From the NCBI GenBank assembly GCA_039798745.1, contig JBDKFK010000031.1:1-19533 (forward strand): a stretch of 19,533 nt of DNA. The letters run 5' to 3'. The stretch is from JBDKFK01 sp039798745 (GTDB taxonomy: Bacteria; Patescibacteriota; Microgenomatia; UBA1406; GWC2-37-13). The notes under the pieces were generated by a model. It was given only the letters and a program-made list of their open reading frames with translations. It was not told the DNA's origin and did no database searches. Below are positions 1 to 6,384 of this stretch, piece by piece (within the stretch, counting starts at the first letter, position 1; every line of letters starts with the position of its first letter). Position numbers and translations under genes: made by a program.

Positions 1-245
1 TGTGCCAGGATCATATATGCGCGCCGCCGATCCTCACCAGGAGGAAAAGCGGGCATATACAGCCCATGAGCTAAGCTGCTTGTGAGCCTGATTTCGACCA
101 GACCATCAATATCGTCCGCCGGAAGGGTGGACGGTTGGCCGGGCAGACCGTAACCGTTGGCAACCGCGCATACGAGCGCGATGGCTACAGCTTCCGGTGA
201 CCTTTCGTGCGGGATAAGGCTTCCCGCAAAACGCGCCGTAATCAT
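1..245 (-). CDS. Unrecognised protein, 5' part only (runs off the window)
   Basis: On the minus strand an ATG at 245 opens a frame of 81 codons without a stop to the window edge. It is preceded by a strong Shine-Dalgarno site (AAAGGAGG, 260-253) with 7 nt spacing, which is why I accept it as a real gene. The protein begins MITARFAGSLIPHER and continues with an alanine-rich stretch (SPEAVAIALVCAVANGYG) and a mixed acidic/polar part with ADDIDGLVEIRLTSS. There is no signal peptide or clear membrane helix. I do not recognise the family. The stretch is clearly richer in G and C than the core genes, as is the permease at 9122, so horizontal transfer is likely. A structured leader lies upstream at 246-498. 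The true length is unknown. Confidence 0.55.
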   Translation of the reverse strand, partial: MITARFAGSLIPHERSPEAVAIALVCAVANGYGLPGQPSTLPADDIDGLVEIRLTSSLAHGLYMPAFPPGEDRRRAYMILA

Positions 246-498
246 CCTGAGACCTCCTTTGCGTACAAGCCGTCCGAATCGGACGGCGGTTGAGTGTTCA
301 GGCACGAGGGTGTGCCTGAACGTCGGTTGGTGAAGACGAAGCTGGAATGGCTCTGTTTAGGAGACTCGGAAAAAGGCATATATACCCTCTTTCGCGTCTC
401 CTAAACATACTTTTCACAATTTTTGAATGTGCATGATGACAATTACTCCACACTGAGCCTGCAAATGGCTCTGTGGAGTAAGATCAAATGTTATGCGA
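246..498 (-). promoter_or_regulatory. Structured 5' leader with four hairpins before the partial gene
   Basis: Between an extended -10 promoter (507-499) and the Shine-Dalgarno site at 260-253, the minus-strand transcript would carry four perfect or near-perfect hairpins. In order of transcription: (1) 481-472 pairs with 452-443 (10 bp) and continues after a 2-nt bulge with 471-467/459-455; (2) 406-396 pairs with 365-355 (11 bp), with an inner AAAGAGG/CCTTTTT stem; (3) 321-312 pairs with 305-296 (10 bp, 6-nt loop); (4) 286-270, an 8-bp palindrome about 10 nt before the Shine-Dalgarno site. This could be a riboswitch, an attenuator or a set of protein-binding hairpins. I match it to no known riboswitch class. 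The inverted repeats are seen directly; the role is inferred. Confidence 0.45.
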
Positions 499-507
499 AT
501 TATATCA
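499..507 (-). promoter_or_regulatory. Extended -10 promoter for the minus-strand partial gene
   Basis: Read on the minus strand, 507-499 is TGA followed by a perfect TATAAT, an extended -10 element. No good -35 box stands 17 nt upstream. It points toward the gene starting at 245 and would give a leader of about 245 nt. Confidence 0.4.
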
Positions 508-533
508 TAAAACGATCCTAAAATATACTATAG

Positions 534-657
534 GTAATACCTCCTCTACCTGTCATTCCCGCGAAGGCGGGAATCCACGGTAATTCATAATGTGATCCTT
601 GTGAGTTGTCTAGATTCCCGCCTTCGCGGGAATGACATGAATGAGGATATGCATTAC
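534..657. repeat. MITE/REP-like palindromic repeat (ATTCCCGC...GCGGGAAT type)
   Basis: A perfect 25-bp inverted repeat: 551-575 (TGTCATTCCCGCG...GGGAATC) is the exact reverse complement of 613-637, with a 37-nt spacer. Each arm is itself a small palindrome (ATTCCCGC/GCGGGAAT around GAAG). Imperfect outer similarity continues to GTAAT at 534-538 and ATTAC at 653-657, giving an element of about 124 bp. The ATTCCC-N8-GGGAAT core has the form of the dRS3-like and REP-like repeats known from many bacteria. No transposase is present, so any mobility would be non-autonomous. It lies between the GC-rich left end and the AT-richer core genes. Confidence 0.75.
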
Positions 658-715
658 TTGCTTTTTCAAAACTTCAGTATTAATATAAATTGAGGAACTT
701 AATTTCTCAACATAT

Positions 716-1021
716 ATGATTAATACCCTATTACTGGTTCTCATTATTCTTCTGGTAGTCAACTACCTGCAAATCCCGGTAACCAACTTCACTCTTTTCT
801 ATATAGGTGGGCACCCTATAACTCTCTACAATATCATCGTTTTCTTTATAGTCTTGTGGCTTGCCAAATTCCTGCCGTCGCCGTTCCGTGAGATTATTGG
901 AGTAATACTTATCCTCTGGCTTCTTTCATTGTTCGGCATCTTTCTTATCCCGGCTTTTTCCAATATTATCGTACTTATCCTCATAATAGCTCTCCTTGTG
1001 TATGTCTTTGGATTATTCTGA
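716..1021 (+). CDS. Small hydrophobic membrane protein, unknown function
   Basis: A 101-residue protein made almost wholly of membrane helices, at about residues 3-18, 36-53, 59-80 and 82-101, with very few charged residues (a single acidic residue, Glu59, and basic residues at the loop 51-58). I recognise no family. No Shine-Dalgarno site stands at normal distance before the ATG at 716; a TTGCTT-N17-TAATAT promoter (658-686) is possible but weak. The frame ends just before a clear terminator at 1025-1050, so the gene is probably transcribed alone. Base composition matches the core genes rather than the GC-rich segments. The long hydrophobic frame and the terminator directly behind it support a real gene; the function is unknown. 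Confidence 0.6.
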   Translation: MINTLLLVLIILLVVNYLQIPVTNFTLFYIGGHPITLYNIIVFFIVLWLAKFLPSPFREIIGVILILWLLSLFGIFLIPAFSNIIVLILIIALLVYVFGLF

Positions 1022-1024
1022 TAG

Positions 1025-1050
1025 CTCAATTCGCCATTAATTGAGTTTTT
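1025..1050 (+). terminator. Rho-independent terminator after the 101-aa membrane protein
   Basis: CTCAATT (1025-1031) pairs with AATTGAG (1039-1045) around a 7-nt loop and is followed directly by five T (1046-1050). The stem is AT-rich, so termination may be partial. Confidence 0.6.
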
Positions 1051-1051
1051 C

Positions 1052-1060
1052 TGGTATAAT
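1052..1060 (+). promoter_or_regulatory. Extended -10 promoter (TGG-TATAAT)
   Basis: TGG then a perfect TATAAT at 1055-1060, directly after the terminator at 1025-1050 and upstream of the small gene at 1178. There is no convincing -35 box. The predicted transcription start is near 1067, leaving a leader of about 110 nt that holds the CATGTGACA repeats. Confidence 0.45.
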
Positions 1061-1067
1061 TATTCAT

Positions 1068-1129
1068 TGTCATATGTTTTCAACCTGCCATCAACTGCAT
1101 GTGACAGTGAGAAAGCTACACATGTGACA
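1068..1129 (+). repeat. Three copies of a CATGTGACA-type motif in a 5' leader
   Basis: CATGTGACA occurs at 1098-1106 and again at 1121-1129 (23-bp period). An inverted copy with one change, TGTCATATG, lies at 1068-1076 and could form a 9-bp stem (one G-U pair) with either. These may be binding sites for a regulator or alternative RNA hairpins in the leader of the gene at 1178. Confidence 0.4.
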
Positions 1130-1177
1130 AAAAACCGCACCTTATACTTCGTATTGTAAGCTAAAAGGAGAACGACG

Positions 1178-1378
1178 ATGCGCATCGCAATAAATCTATT
1201 ATTAATAGCATTTATCATGCTCTGCGGACTACTCATATTAAGCGAAGTTGGCGTTATCTTCGCCAAACTGGCTATAGCCAGATCTCCTTTGGGAGACGTT
1301 CTTCGCATATTCGCAGGGCTCATGGTACTTATAACTCTTCTGAGGGCTTTGGTCTCAAAATCACGGCCACCAGGCTAG
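1178..1378 (+). CDS. Small two-helix membrane protein, unknown function
   Basis: A 66-residue protein starting at an ATG preceded by AAAGGAG (1164-1170) with 7 nt spacing, a good Shine-Dalgarno site that fixes the start. Hydrophobic segments lie at about residues 4-21 and 43-57, separated by a short linker (KLAIARSPLGDVLR), and the tail is short and basic (RALVSKSRPPG). I recognise no family; the shape is that of a helical-hairpin protein such as small stress or toxin-like membrane proteins, but nothing proves such a role. It has its own extended -10 promoter upstream and a strong terminator at 1407-1442, so it is a single-gene unit convergent with ftsI. Confidence 0.65.
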   Translation: MRIAINLLLIAFIMLCGLLILSEVGVIFAKLAIARSPLGDVLRIFAGLMVLITLLRALVSKSRPPG

Positions 1379-1406
1379 CTGAAGTACGAATGATACTGTG
1401 CGCGGC

Positions 1407-1442
1407 GGGGGGTGCAGACTTGCACCCCCCAGGCCTTTTTTT
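1407..1442 (+). terminator. Strong rho-independent terminator between convergent genes
   Basis: A perfect 10-bp stem, GGGGGGTGCA (1407-1416) with TGCACCCCCC (1421-1430), closes a 4-nt loop. After AGGCC a run of seven T (1436-1442) follows. It ends the plus-strand gene at 1178. The T run overlaps the stop codon of ftsI on the other strand. Confidence 0.85.
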
Positions 1443-3105
1443 ATTCAGGCTTATCTGGAGGTATGTTGTAGTACACAAGCAGTTCTTTCGCTATATCAAA
1501 AAACAATGGTGCCGCGGTCTCCGATCCCCACTGTGAACTTCCCGGCTCCTTAAGTATGACCAGTCCGATAAATCTAGGCTTTTCGACAGGGGCAAACCCT
1601 ATAAATGAGGCAATTGTCTTTGATGCGTCATATTTGCCCTTTACTGCTACCTGTGCCGTGCCTGTTTTTCCTCCCATAATATACCCTTTTGGTTTTGCCC
1701 ATTTAAACTCTCCGTGTTCGACCGTAGATACAAGCATTTTTTTGAGAATATCCGAGGTTTTCTTGCTTATTACGCGGCGTACTACTTTTGGATCACGCTC
1801 GCGCATATCTATGCCGTCTGAAATCTTAAACACAGTATGCGGCTTCATCAGGAGTCCTCCATTTATGACTGTTGAAAATGCCGTTATCATCTGTATCGGT
1901 GTTACCGCAATTCCCTGACCAAATGTGACGGTCGAAAAATCTATCGGATACCATTCTTTTTTAGGTCGTATATATCCGCTAGCCTCACCCTGCAGATCTA
2001 TGTCGGTGTTTTCACCGAATCCATACATTTTTACATAATCATATACATTATCTTTTCCCAGCTTTTTACCAATATATACCATTCCCACGTTAGATGATTT
2101 TTCTAATATATTTGTCATTGAGATACGGCCTGCATATTGGTTGTTCCATGTACGTATCTGATAGCCGCTCTCCTCAATAGGACCTTCCTCATTCATCTGT
2201 TCATCTGGTTTAATTGCTTTTTCTTCGATACCGGCTGCCACTATGAGAGGCTTAAATGTTGAACCCGGCTCGTATAAGTCGGAGATGGCAGAGTTCTTGA
2301 AGGTATCATTTGAAAACTCATAGTACTTTGTCGGATCGAAGTCGGGAAGGCATACAAGAGATAGTATCTGCATAGTCATGGGATCGGCAATTATTACGCA
2401 CCCTTGTTTAGCCTGATATACATCCATCGCTTTCACTAGTTTTTTCTTAACAATATTCTGCACTGCTTTGTCGATTGTCAGATACAGGTCTCGTCCGTTT
2501 TCAGGATCAACTTTTTCCTGTGTACCTACAAATATAGGTCGCCCGACAAGATCTCGTTCTGAACGCATTATTCCCGGAAGTCCCGTAAGCTCCTGATCAT
2601 AAAACCCTTCAATGCCAAAATATCCGGTATTATCTCCTTTGTCGTCTTTACCCACAAAACCCAGAAGTTGCGCTGAGAGAGATGCTTCAGGATAATAGCG
2701 GATCTGCTCATTGTCAAAACCGACCGCGTTTATCTTTAGTCCGTCAATTTTATCCCGGGTATCCTTATCAAGATTGCGCGCTACACGGACCCAGTCCTTG
2801 GAGGCATTGAGACGGGCTTCAAGTGTGGCGCTACCCAGATGAAGAATCTGTTCCAGCTGTTCAATTACTTTTGTTCTGTTGGATATTTTCTTCGGCTCGG
2901 CAAACATCGCGTATGTAGTCTGATTTATAGCCAGAGGTTGTTCGTTTCTATCAAAAATACGTCCCCGTTCCGGACTTATCTTGCGAGTAGTGAGATAATC
3001 TGTGGTGAAATTGTCCTGATTGAGAACCTGCAGATAAAATAGCTTTACAAGTATCCCCACAAAAAAGAGAAGAAATACAAAGAAAAGAAGCCGTATTTTG
3101 GTCAT
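1441..3105 (-). CDS. ftsI: Class B penicillin-binding protein (septal transpeptidase FtsI/PBP3-like)
   Basis: A DD-transpeptidase that crosslinks septal peptidoglycan on the outer face of the membrane. It has 554 residues: an N-terminal anchor helix at about 6-26, a PBP dimer domain (GRIFDRNEQPLA near 48-59, then about 60-200), and a transpeptidase domain with all three motifs: STFK (catalytic Ser282 and Lys285), SSN (337-339) and KTG (480-482, in GGKTGTAQ). There is no PASTA repeat at the C-terminus. It starts 3 nt after the ftsL stop, as the last gene of mraZ-rsmH-ftsL-ftsI, which favours FtsI over the elongation enzyme PBP2. No Shine-Dalgarno site is seen, so it probably depends on translational coupling to ftsL. 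It converges on the small gene at 1178, and the two share a terminator region. Confidence 0.93.
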   Translation of the reverse strand: MTKIRLLFFVFLLFFVGILVKLFYLQVLNQDNFTTDYLTTRKISPERGRIFDRNEQPLAINQTTYAMFAEPKKISNRTKVIEQLEQILHLGSATLEARLNASKDWVRVARNLDKDTRDKIDGLKINAVGFDNEQIRYYPEASLSAQLLGFVGKDDKGDNTGYFGIEGFYDQELTGLPGIMRSERDLVGRPIFVGTQEKVDPENGRDLYLTIDKAVQNIVKKKLVKAMDVYQAKQGCVIIADPMTMQILSLVCLPDFDPTKYYEFSNDTFKNSAISDLYEPGSTFKPLIVAAGIEEKAIKPDEQMNEEGPIEESGYQIRTWNNQYAGRISMTNILEKSSNVGMVYIGKKLGKDNVYDYVKMYGFGENTDIDLQGEASGYIRPKKEWYPIDFSTVTFGQGIAVTPIQMITAFSTVINGGLLMKPHTVFKISDGIDMRERDPKVVRRVISKKTSDILKKMLVSTVEHGEFKWAKPKGYIMGGKTGTAQVAVKGKYDASKTIASFIGFAPVEKPRFIGLVILKEPGSSQWGSETAAPLFFDIAKELLVYYNIPPDKPE

Positions 3106-3108
3106 ATC

Positions 3109-3384
3109 TTATCTGTTTAACGCATATTTCATATTCTCCAGATAAATAGGTGTCGACTTCTGAGTAAAATCCAGTTTGCCGGCAACCTCGGCAGCATAGG
3201 TAAGCGACTCGGCGTCGTATGTTTTTTTGGCTAAATCTATATTTTCTTGATGAAGTCGGTTTATCTCGTCTTCGTAGTGATTGATTTCGTCACTCAGAGC
3301 CACGCCGGACATAAAGATATATATATTGGCAGCTACTAGTCCCGCGAACATAACATAGATTGATTTTTTAATGATGTTTTTCAT
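3109..3384 (-). CDS. ftsL: FtsL-like bitopic cell-division protein
   Basis: A 91-residue protein with a short basic N-terminus (MKNIIKK), one membrane helix at about 8-29 and a following coiled-coil-like stretch at about 32-54 (EINHYEDEINRLHQENIDL), then a short extracellular tail. This is the architecture of FtsL/DivIC, the scaffold that activates the FtsW-FtsI synthase. FtsL sequences diverge strongly, so the call rests on architecture and position: it lies exactly between rsmH (2-nt gap) and ftsI (3-nt gap), as in the classic dcw cluster. No Shine-Dalgarno site is visible; coupling to rsmH is likely. Confidence 0.75.
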   Translation of the reverse strand: MKNIIKKSIYVMFAGLVAANIYIFMSGVALSDEINHYEDEINRLHQENIDLAKKTYDAESLTYAAEVAGKLDFTQKSTPIYLENMKYALNR

Positions 3385-3386
3385 AG

Positions 3387-4241
3387 TTATTTTATAAGAA
3401 CTCGCATTTTTGCCGAACGTTCATACCGGAGCATCGCGTCTCCCCGTACGACCTTTTTGTTCAAAACTTTTATATTATTTTTAACCGCGTACTGTTTAAC
3501 AATCCTGTCTTCGAGAGAATGGAATGTAATAACAACCATTCTGCCTCCGTGCTTGAGAAGGTTGAATCCTCCTGCAAGCGCCTTTTTTATGTTCGTAAAC
3601 TCATCGTTTACTGCGATCCGTAATGCCTGGAAAATACGTGCGTATGTGCCGATCTTATCAGTCCCTGGTTTGACATTCTCATAGTGCAAACCGCGATCAA
3701 CTGCGGTTATAAGATCCTGCACCGTTGCCAGTTTCCGCTTAAGTCTCTGACTTACCACACTTTTGGCAATCTCAAACGAGTACAGCTCCTCTGAGTACTT
3801 CATAAAGAGCTCATACAGGTCTGCTACCGCCATACTATTGAGCATGTCTGCCGCGCTTACCTCTATTGACTCTGTAAGGCGCATGTCGAGAGGCTCATCG
3901 AGTTTGTGAAACGATAAGCCTTTGCCCGCTTCTTTGAGCTGTCTCATTGAGAGACCAAAATCTACCAATATTCCATCTATCTCCGTAAAGCCGTGTGATT
4001 CTCCAATCTGCTGTATATCAGCGTAATTACCTTCGACGGTTGTAACAGATTGATTACCTTGGAATATCTTTTTGAGATTCTCTATTTGTTCCGGATCGAT
4101 ATCGATAGCCAGGACCGTGCCACCGTGTGCGACAATAGCACCGGTATGTCCGCCTTCACCGGCTGTTCCGTCGATATAGCGTCCTCCCGGTTGAACGGCG
4201 AGTGCGTCTATTGCTTCTTCCAAAAGTACTGCGTTGTGCAT
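3387..4241 (-). CDS. rsmH: 16S rRNA (cytosine1402-N4)-methyltransferase RsmH (MraW)
   Basis: The enzyme uses S-adenosylmethionine to methylate N4 of C1402 in the decoding centre of 16S rRNA. The 284-residue protein shows the class I methyltransferase signature DGTAGEGGH (24-32), the acidic loop AIDIDPEQ (45-52), GILVDFGLSMRQL (90-102; the family usually has DLGVSS), FQALRIAVNDE (204-214), the conserved ITFHSLEDR near 238-246, and the C-terminal RSAKMRVL. It is slightly shorter than most homologues. It lies 22 nt behind mraZ and 2 nt before ftsL in the dcw cluster. The 22-nt gap has no Shine-Dalgarno site. Start codon: ATG giving MHNAVLLEEA, which fits the usual beginning of the family. Confidence 0.95.
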   Translation of the reverse strand: MHNAVLLEEAIDALAVQPGGRYIDGTAGEGGHTGAIVAHGGTVLAIDIDPEQIENLKKIFQGNQSVTTVEGNYADIQQIGESHGFTEIDGILVDFGLSMRQLKEAGKGLSFHKLDEPLDMRLTESIEVSAADMLNSMAVADLYELFMKYSEELYSFEIAKSVVSQRLKRKLATVQDLITAVDRGLHYENVKPGTDKIGTYARIFQALRIAVNDEFTNIKKALAGGFNLLKHGGRMVVITFHSLEDRIVKQYAVKNNIKVLNKKVVRGDAMLRYERSAKMRVLIK

Positions 4242-4263
4242 AATTTGTTTTTAACTGTTTTAT

Positions 4264-4659
4264 TTAGCTCTGTACCTGATGAAGGTATTGCTGCCATTTT
4301 GCCGGTTCCCATATCTCAAAATGATCTCCAACTCCTACAATACAGGCCTTTTCCTGTAGCTGTACGTGATTCAGGAGATTCCTGGGAACTACAAAGCGGC
4401 CCTGGTCATCGATATCGAGATATACTGCCGATGCAAATAAATATCTCTTTTTATCCAGGTTTTCCTTCTCCAAGAGTGAAGCATTCAAGAGCTCTTTTGC
4501 TCTCTGCTCCCAGTCCTCTTTATCAAATCCTGACAGGCAATTATCGAAACCTTTTGTCAGAACAAATGTATTTCCTTTTAAAAGTTCTCTGAGTTTTTTC
4601 GGTAATACGATTCTTCCCTGTCCGGTGAACGATACTTGATATTCACCAAAAAACACCAT
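4264..4659 (-). CDS. mraZ: Transcriptional regulator MraZ
   Basis: A DNA-binding protein that forms rings and represses the dcw cluster in characterised bacteria. The 131-residue protein has the expected two SpoVT/AbrB-like half-domains, each with its GR..(V/L)P signature: GQGRIVLP at about 13-20 and DDQGRFVVP at about 84-92. The first copy lacks the usual acidic residue (FTGQGR rather than LDxKGR), and the protein is about ten residues shorter than common homologues. It is first in the cluster. Its promoter (4696-4668) ends 8 nt before the ATG, so the mRNA is probably leaderless, and four TGG triplets spaced by 10 bp cover the -10 box and the start, fitting autoregulation. Confidence 0.93.
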   Translation of the reverse strand: MVFFGEYQVSFTGQGRIVLPKKLRELLKGNTFVLTKGFDNCLSGFDKEDWEQRAKELLNASLLEKENLDKKRYLFASAVYLDIDDQGRFVVPRNLLNHVQLQEKACIVGVGDHFEIWEPAKWQQYLHQVQS

Positions 4660-4678
4660 ATTAAACCATTTAACGCCA
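4646..4678 (-). promoter_or_regulatory. Predicted MraZ operator: four TGG repeats at 10-bp spacing
   Basis: On the minus strand TGG begins at 4678, 4668, 4658 and 4648 (plus-strand CCA at 4676, 4666, 4656 and 4646), exactly 10 bp apart. Two of the repeats are AAATGG and a third ATATGG. The array covers the predicted -10 box, the transcription start and the first codons of mraZ. In E. coli, MraZ binds TGGGN repeats separated by 5 bp, which is the same 10-bp period. The repeats are seen directly; binding by this MraZ is inferred. Confidence 0.7.
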
Positions 4679-4696
4679 TTTTAGGCAAAATGTCAA
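4668..4696 (-). promoter_or_regulatory. mraZ promoter, sigma-70 type
   Basis: On the minus strand, a perfect TTGACA (4696-4691), a 17-nt spacer and TTAAAT (4673-4668). The -10 box ends 8 nt before the mraZ ATG at 4659, so transcription should start at or within a few bases of the start codon (leaderless mRNA). Confidence 0.75.
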
Positions 4697-4719
4697 TAGC
4701 ATTCGTGGGGATAACTGTA

Positions 4720-4728
4720 TGGTAAAAT
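4720..4728 (+). promoter_or_regulatory. Candidate extended -10 promoter for murJ
   Basis: TGG-TAAAAT at 4720-4728 would start transcription near 4735, about 20 nt before the murJ ATG. No clear -35 box stands upstream. It is divergent from the mraZ promoter. Confidence 0.4.
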
Positions 4729-4755
4729 GAAGAAATTTCCAGTAACATAATTTCT

Positions 4756-6384
4756 ATGGAACGGCTACTTGATAAAACAAAAAAGTTTTTATTCGCTAAA
4801 CAGACAAGTATTTTCACATCAACCCTTCTCATCTCAAGTATGATAGTGATTGCCCGTTTTTTTGGCTTTATAAGGGATCGCGTACTTACCGGATTTTTTA
4901 GTAAAGGTGAACTCGATATATATTACGCGGCGTTCCGGATTCCTGACCTTATTTTTGAGATCCTCATAACAGGCGCACTTACTACTTCGTTTATTCCGTT
5001 TTTCATACGCTATCAGAAGAATAAAGAACAACAGAATGTGAATGTGTCGACCATTATTAACGTTATTATTCTATTTTTGGTTGTGATGGTAATTCTGCTG
5101 GCGTTCTTCATGCCGCATCTTATGTTTCTCATAACACCCGGGTTTAATAAAGAAAAAACGATGGCTATTACCCAGTATTCGCAGCTTCTCCTCATAGGCC
5201 AGCTACCTTTCCTGGTAATGGGAAATCTGCTCACCGGCATAAGCCAGGCAAAGAAACGCTTTCTCATACCTGCGTTTGCGCCCATACTCTATAACCTGGC
5301 AATCATAGTCACCACGCTGTTTTTCTATCATAGTGTGGGGCTTATGGCACCTATTTTTGGCGTTATGGCGGGCGCGGCTATTTTTTTTGTGATCCAGCTC
5401 CCTATTTTGCTTTCGTCTGAATATCAGTATCAGTTTGTGATCCGCAGGACCAAAGTTATATGGGAGTTTTTCCGCACAGCCATACCTCGTATTTTCACCG
5501 TTGTGATAGCTCAGATTGATGCGACTATTGATCTCACACTCGCGACACTTCTTGGCGACGGATCATATACTATTTTTTATCTCGCTCAACGGCTTCAGCT
5601 CTTGCCTGTATCGGTTATCGGCATCGCGTTTGGACAGGCTTCGTTACCATATCTGTCGGAGATATATCAGGAAAAAAGAATCGACGATTTTAAAAAAATT
5701 ATCATTGATTCGATCCTCAATATTTTTTTCTTTGTTATACCGATCGCCGCGTTTTTTATGTTCGCACGTACACCACTTGTAAGATTTTTTTACGGAGGTC
5801 AGCAGTTTGACTGGACAGCCACTGTGCAGACGGCTATCACACTCTCGTACTTTACTATCTCACTCCCGTTCCACTCAATTTATTATTTCCTCACACGCTG
5901 CTTCTACGCGCTATTTGATAGCAAGACACCCTTTTATATAAGTCTCTTTTGTATTCTTATCAATGCCTCGCTTAGCCTGTCTTTTATACTTTTGTTTAAA
6001 CTGCCGGTCTGGTCACTTGCAATCTCATTTTCAAGCTCTATGACGCTCAACGTAATAATCCTTCTTGCAGTTCTCCACCGACGTCTGGGCGGGCTTAACA
6101 TGAGAGGACTCTTTGGCGAAATGATAAAGATCTCAGCCGCTACACTACTCGCCTCTATACCGACATACTATCTGCAAAAATTATTGGACGGACTTATATT
6201 TGATACCAGCCGAACTATTAATGTTGTTCTCCTGCTGGTCACTAGCGGTTTTTGCTATTTTCTGTTATATTTATTGTTGTCATGGATCTTTAATGTACGC
6301 GAAATCTATGTACTCACTACTATGACGCTTAAAATGCGCGAATATAAACAGAAGATTATGGAAATTTATTCATCACTATCATGA
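4756..6384 (+). CDS. murJ: Lipid II flippase MurJ (MviN family)
   Basis: A MOP-superfamily membrane protein that flips lipid-linked peptidoglycan precursor to the outer face. The 542 residues form many hydrophobic helices (about 14 expected for the family). The N-terminal signature ARFFGFIRDRVLTGFF (33-48) and DIYYAAFRIPD (54-64) carry the conserved basic residues that line the MurJ cavity. Further typical parts are the loop with GISQAKKRF and the region IGIAFGQASLPYLSEI. It is divergent from mraZ and shares a 96-bp promoter region with it, so lipid II export is linked to the division cluster. Its stop overlaps the next start by 4 nt (ATGA), indicating translational coupling. No Shine-Dalgarno site precedes the ATG. 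Confidence 0.93.
   Translation: MERLLDKTKKFLFAKQTSIFTSTLLISSMIVIARFFGFIRDRVLTGFFSKGELDIYYAAFRIPDLIFEILITGALTTSFIPFFIRYQKNKEQQNVNVSTIINVIILFLVVMVILLAFFMPHLMFLITPGFNKEKTMAITQYSQLLLIGQLPFLVMGNLLTGISQAKKRFLIPAFAPILYNLAIIVTTLFFYHSVGLMAPIFGVMAGAAIFFVIQLPILLSSEYQYQFVIRRTKVIWEFFRTAIPRIFTVVIAQIDATIDLTLATLLGDGSYTIFYLAQRLQLLPVSVIGIAFGQASLPYLSEIYQEKRIDDFKKIIIDSILNIFFFVIPIAAFFMFARTPLVRFFYGGQQFDWTATVQTAITLSYFTISLPFHSIYYFLTRCFYALFDSKTPFYISLFCILINASLSLSFILLFKLPVWSLAISFSSSMTLNVIILLAVLHRRLGGLNMRGLFGEMIKISAATLLASIPTYYLQKLLDGLIFDTSRTINVVLLLVTSGFCYFLLYLLLSWIFNVREIYVLTTMTLKMREYKQKIMEIYSSLS

Noticed and set aside
270..321. Integron attC or phage attachment site made of the GC-rich inverted repeats
   Set aside because: The attC core sites and any integrase gene are absent, and no direct-repeat partner (attL/attR) was found; a transcript leader explains the hairpins better.
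6382..6384. Alternative genetic code (TGA as glycine, SR1/Gracilibacteria)
   Set aside because: TGA ends murJ and metG at normal lengths, and no core gene contains in-frame TGA.
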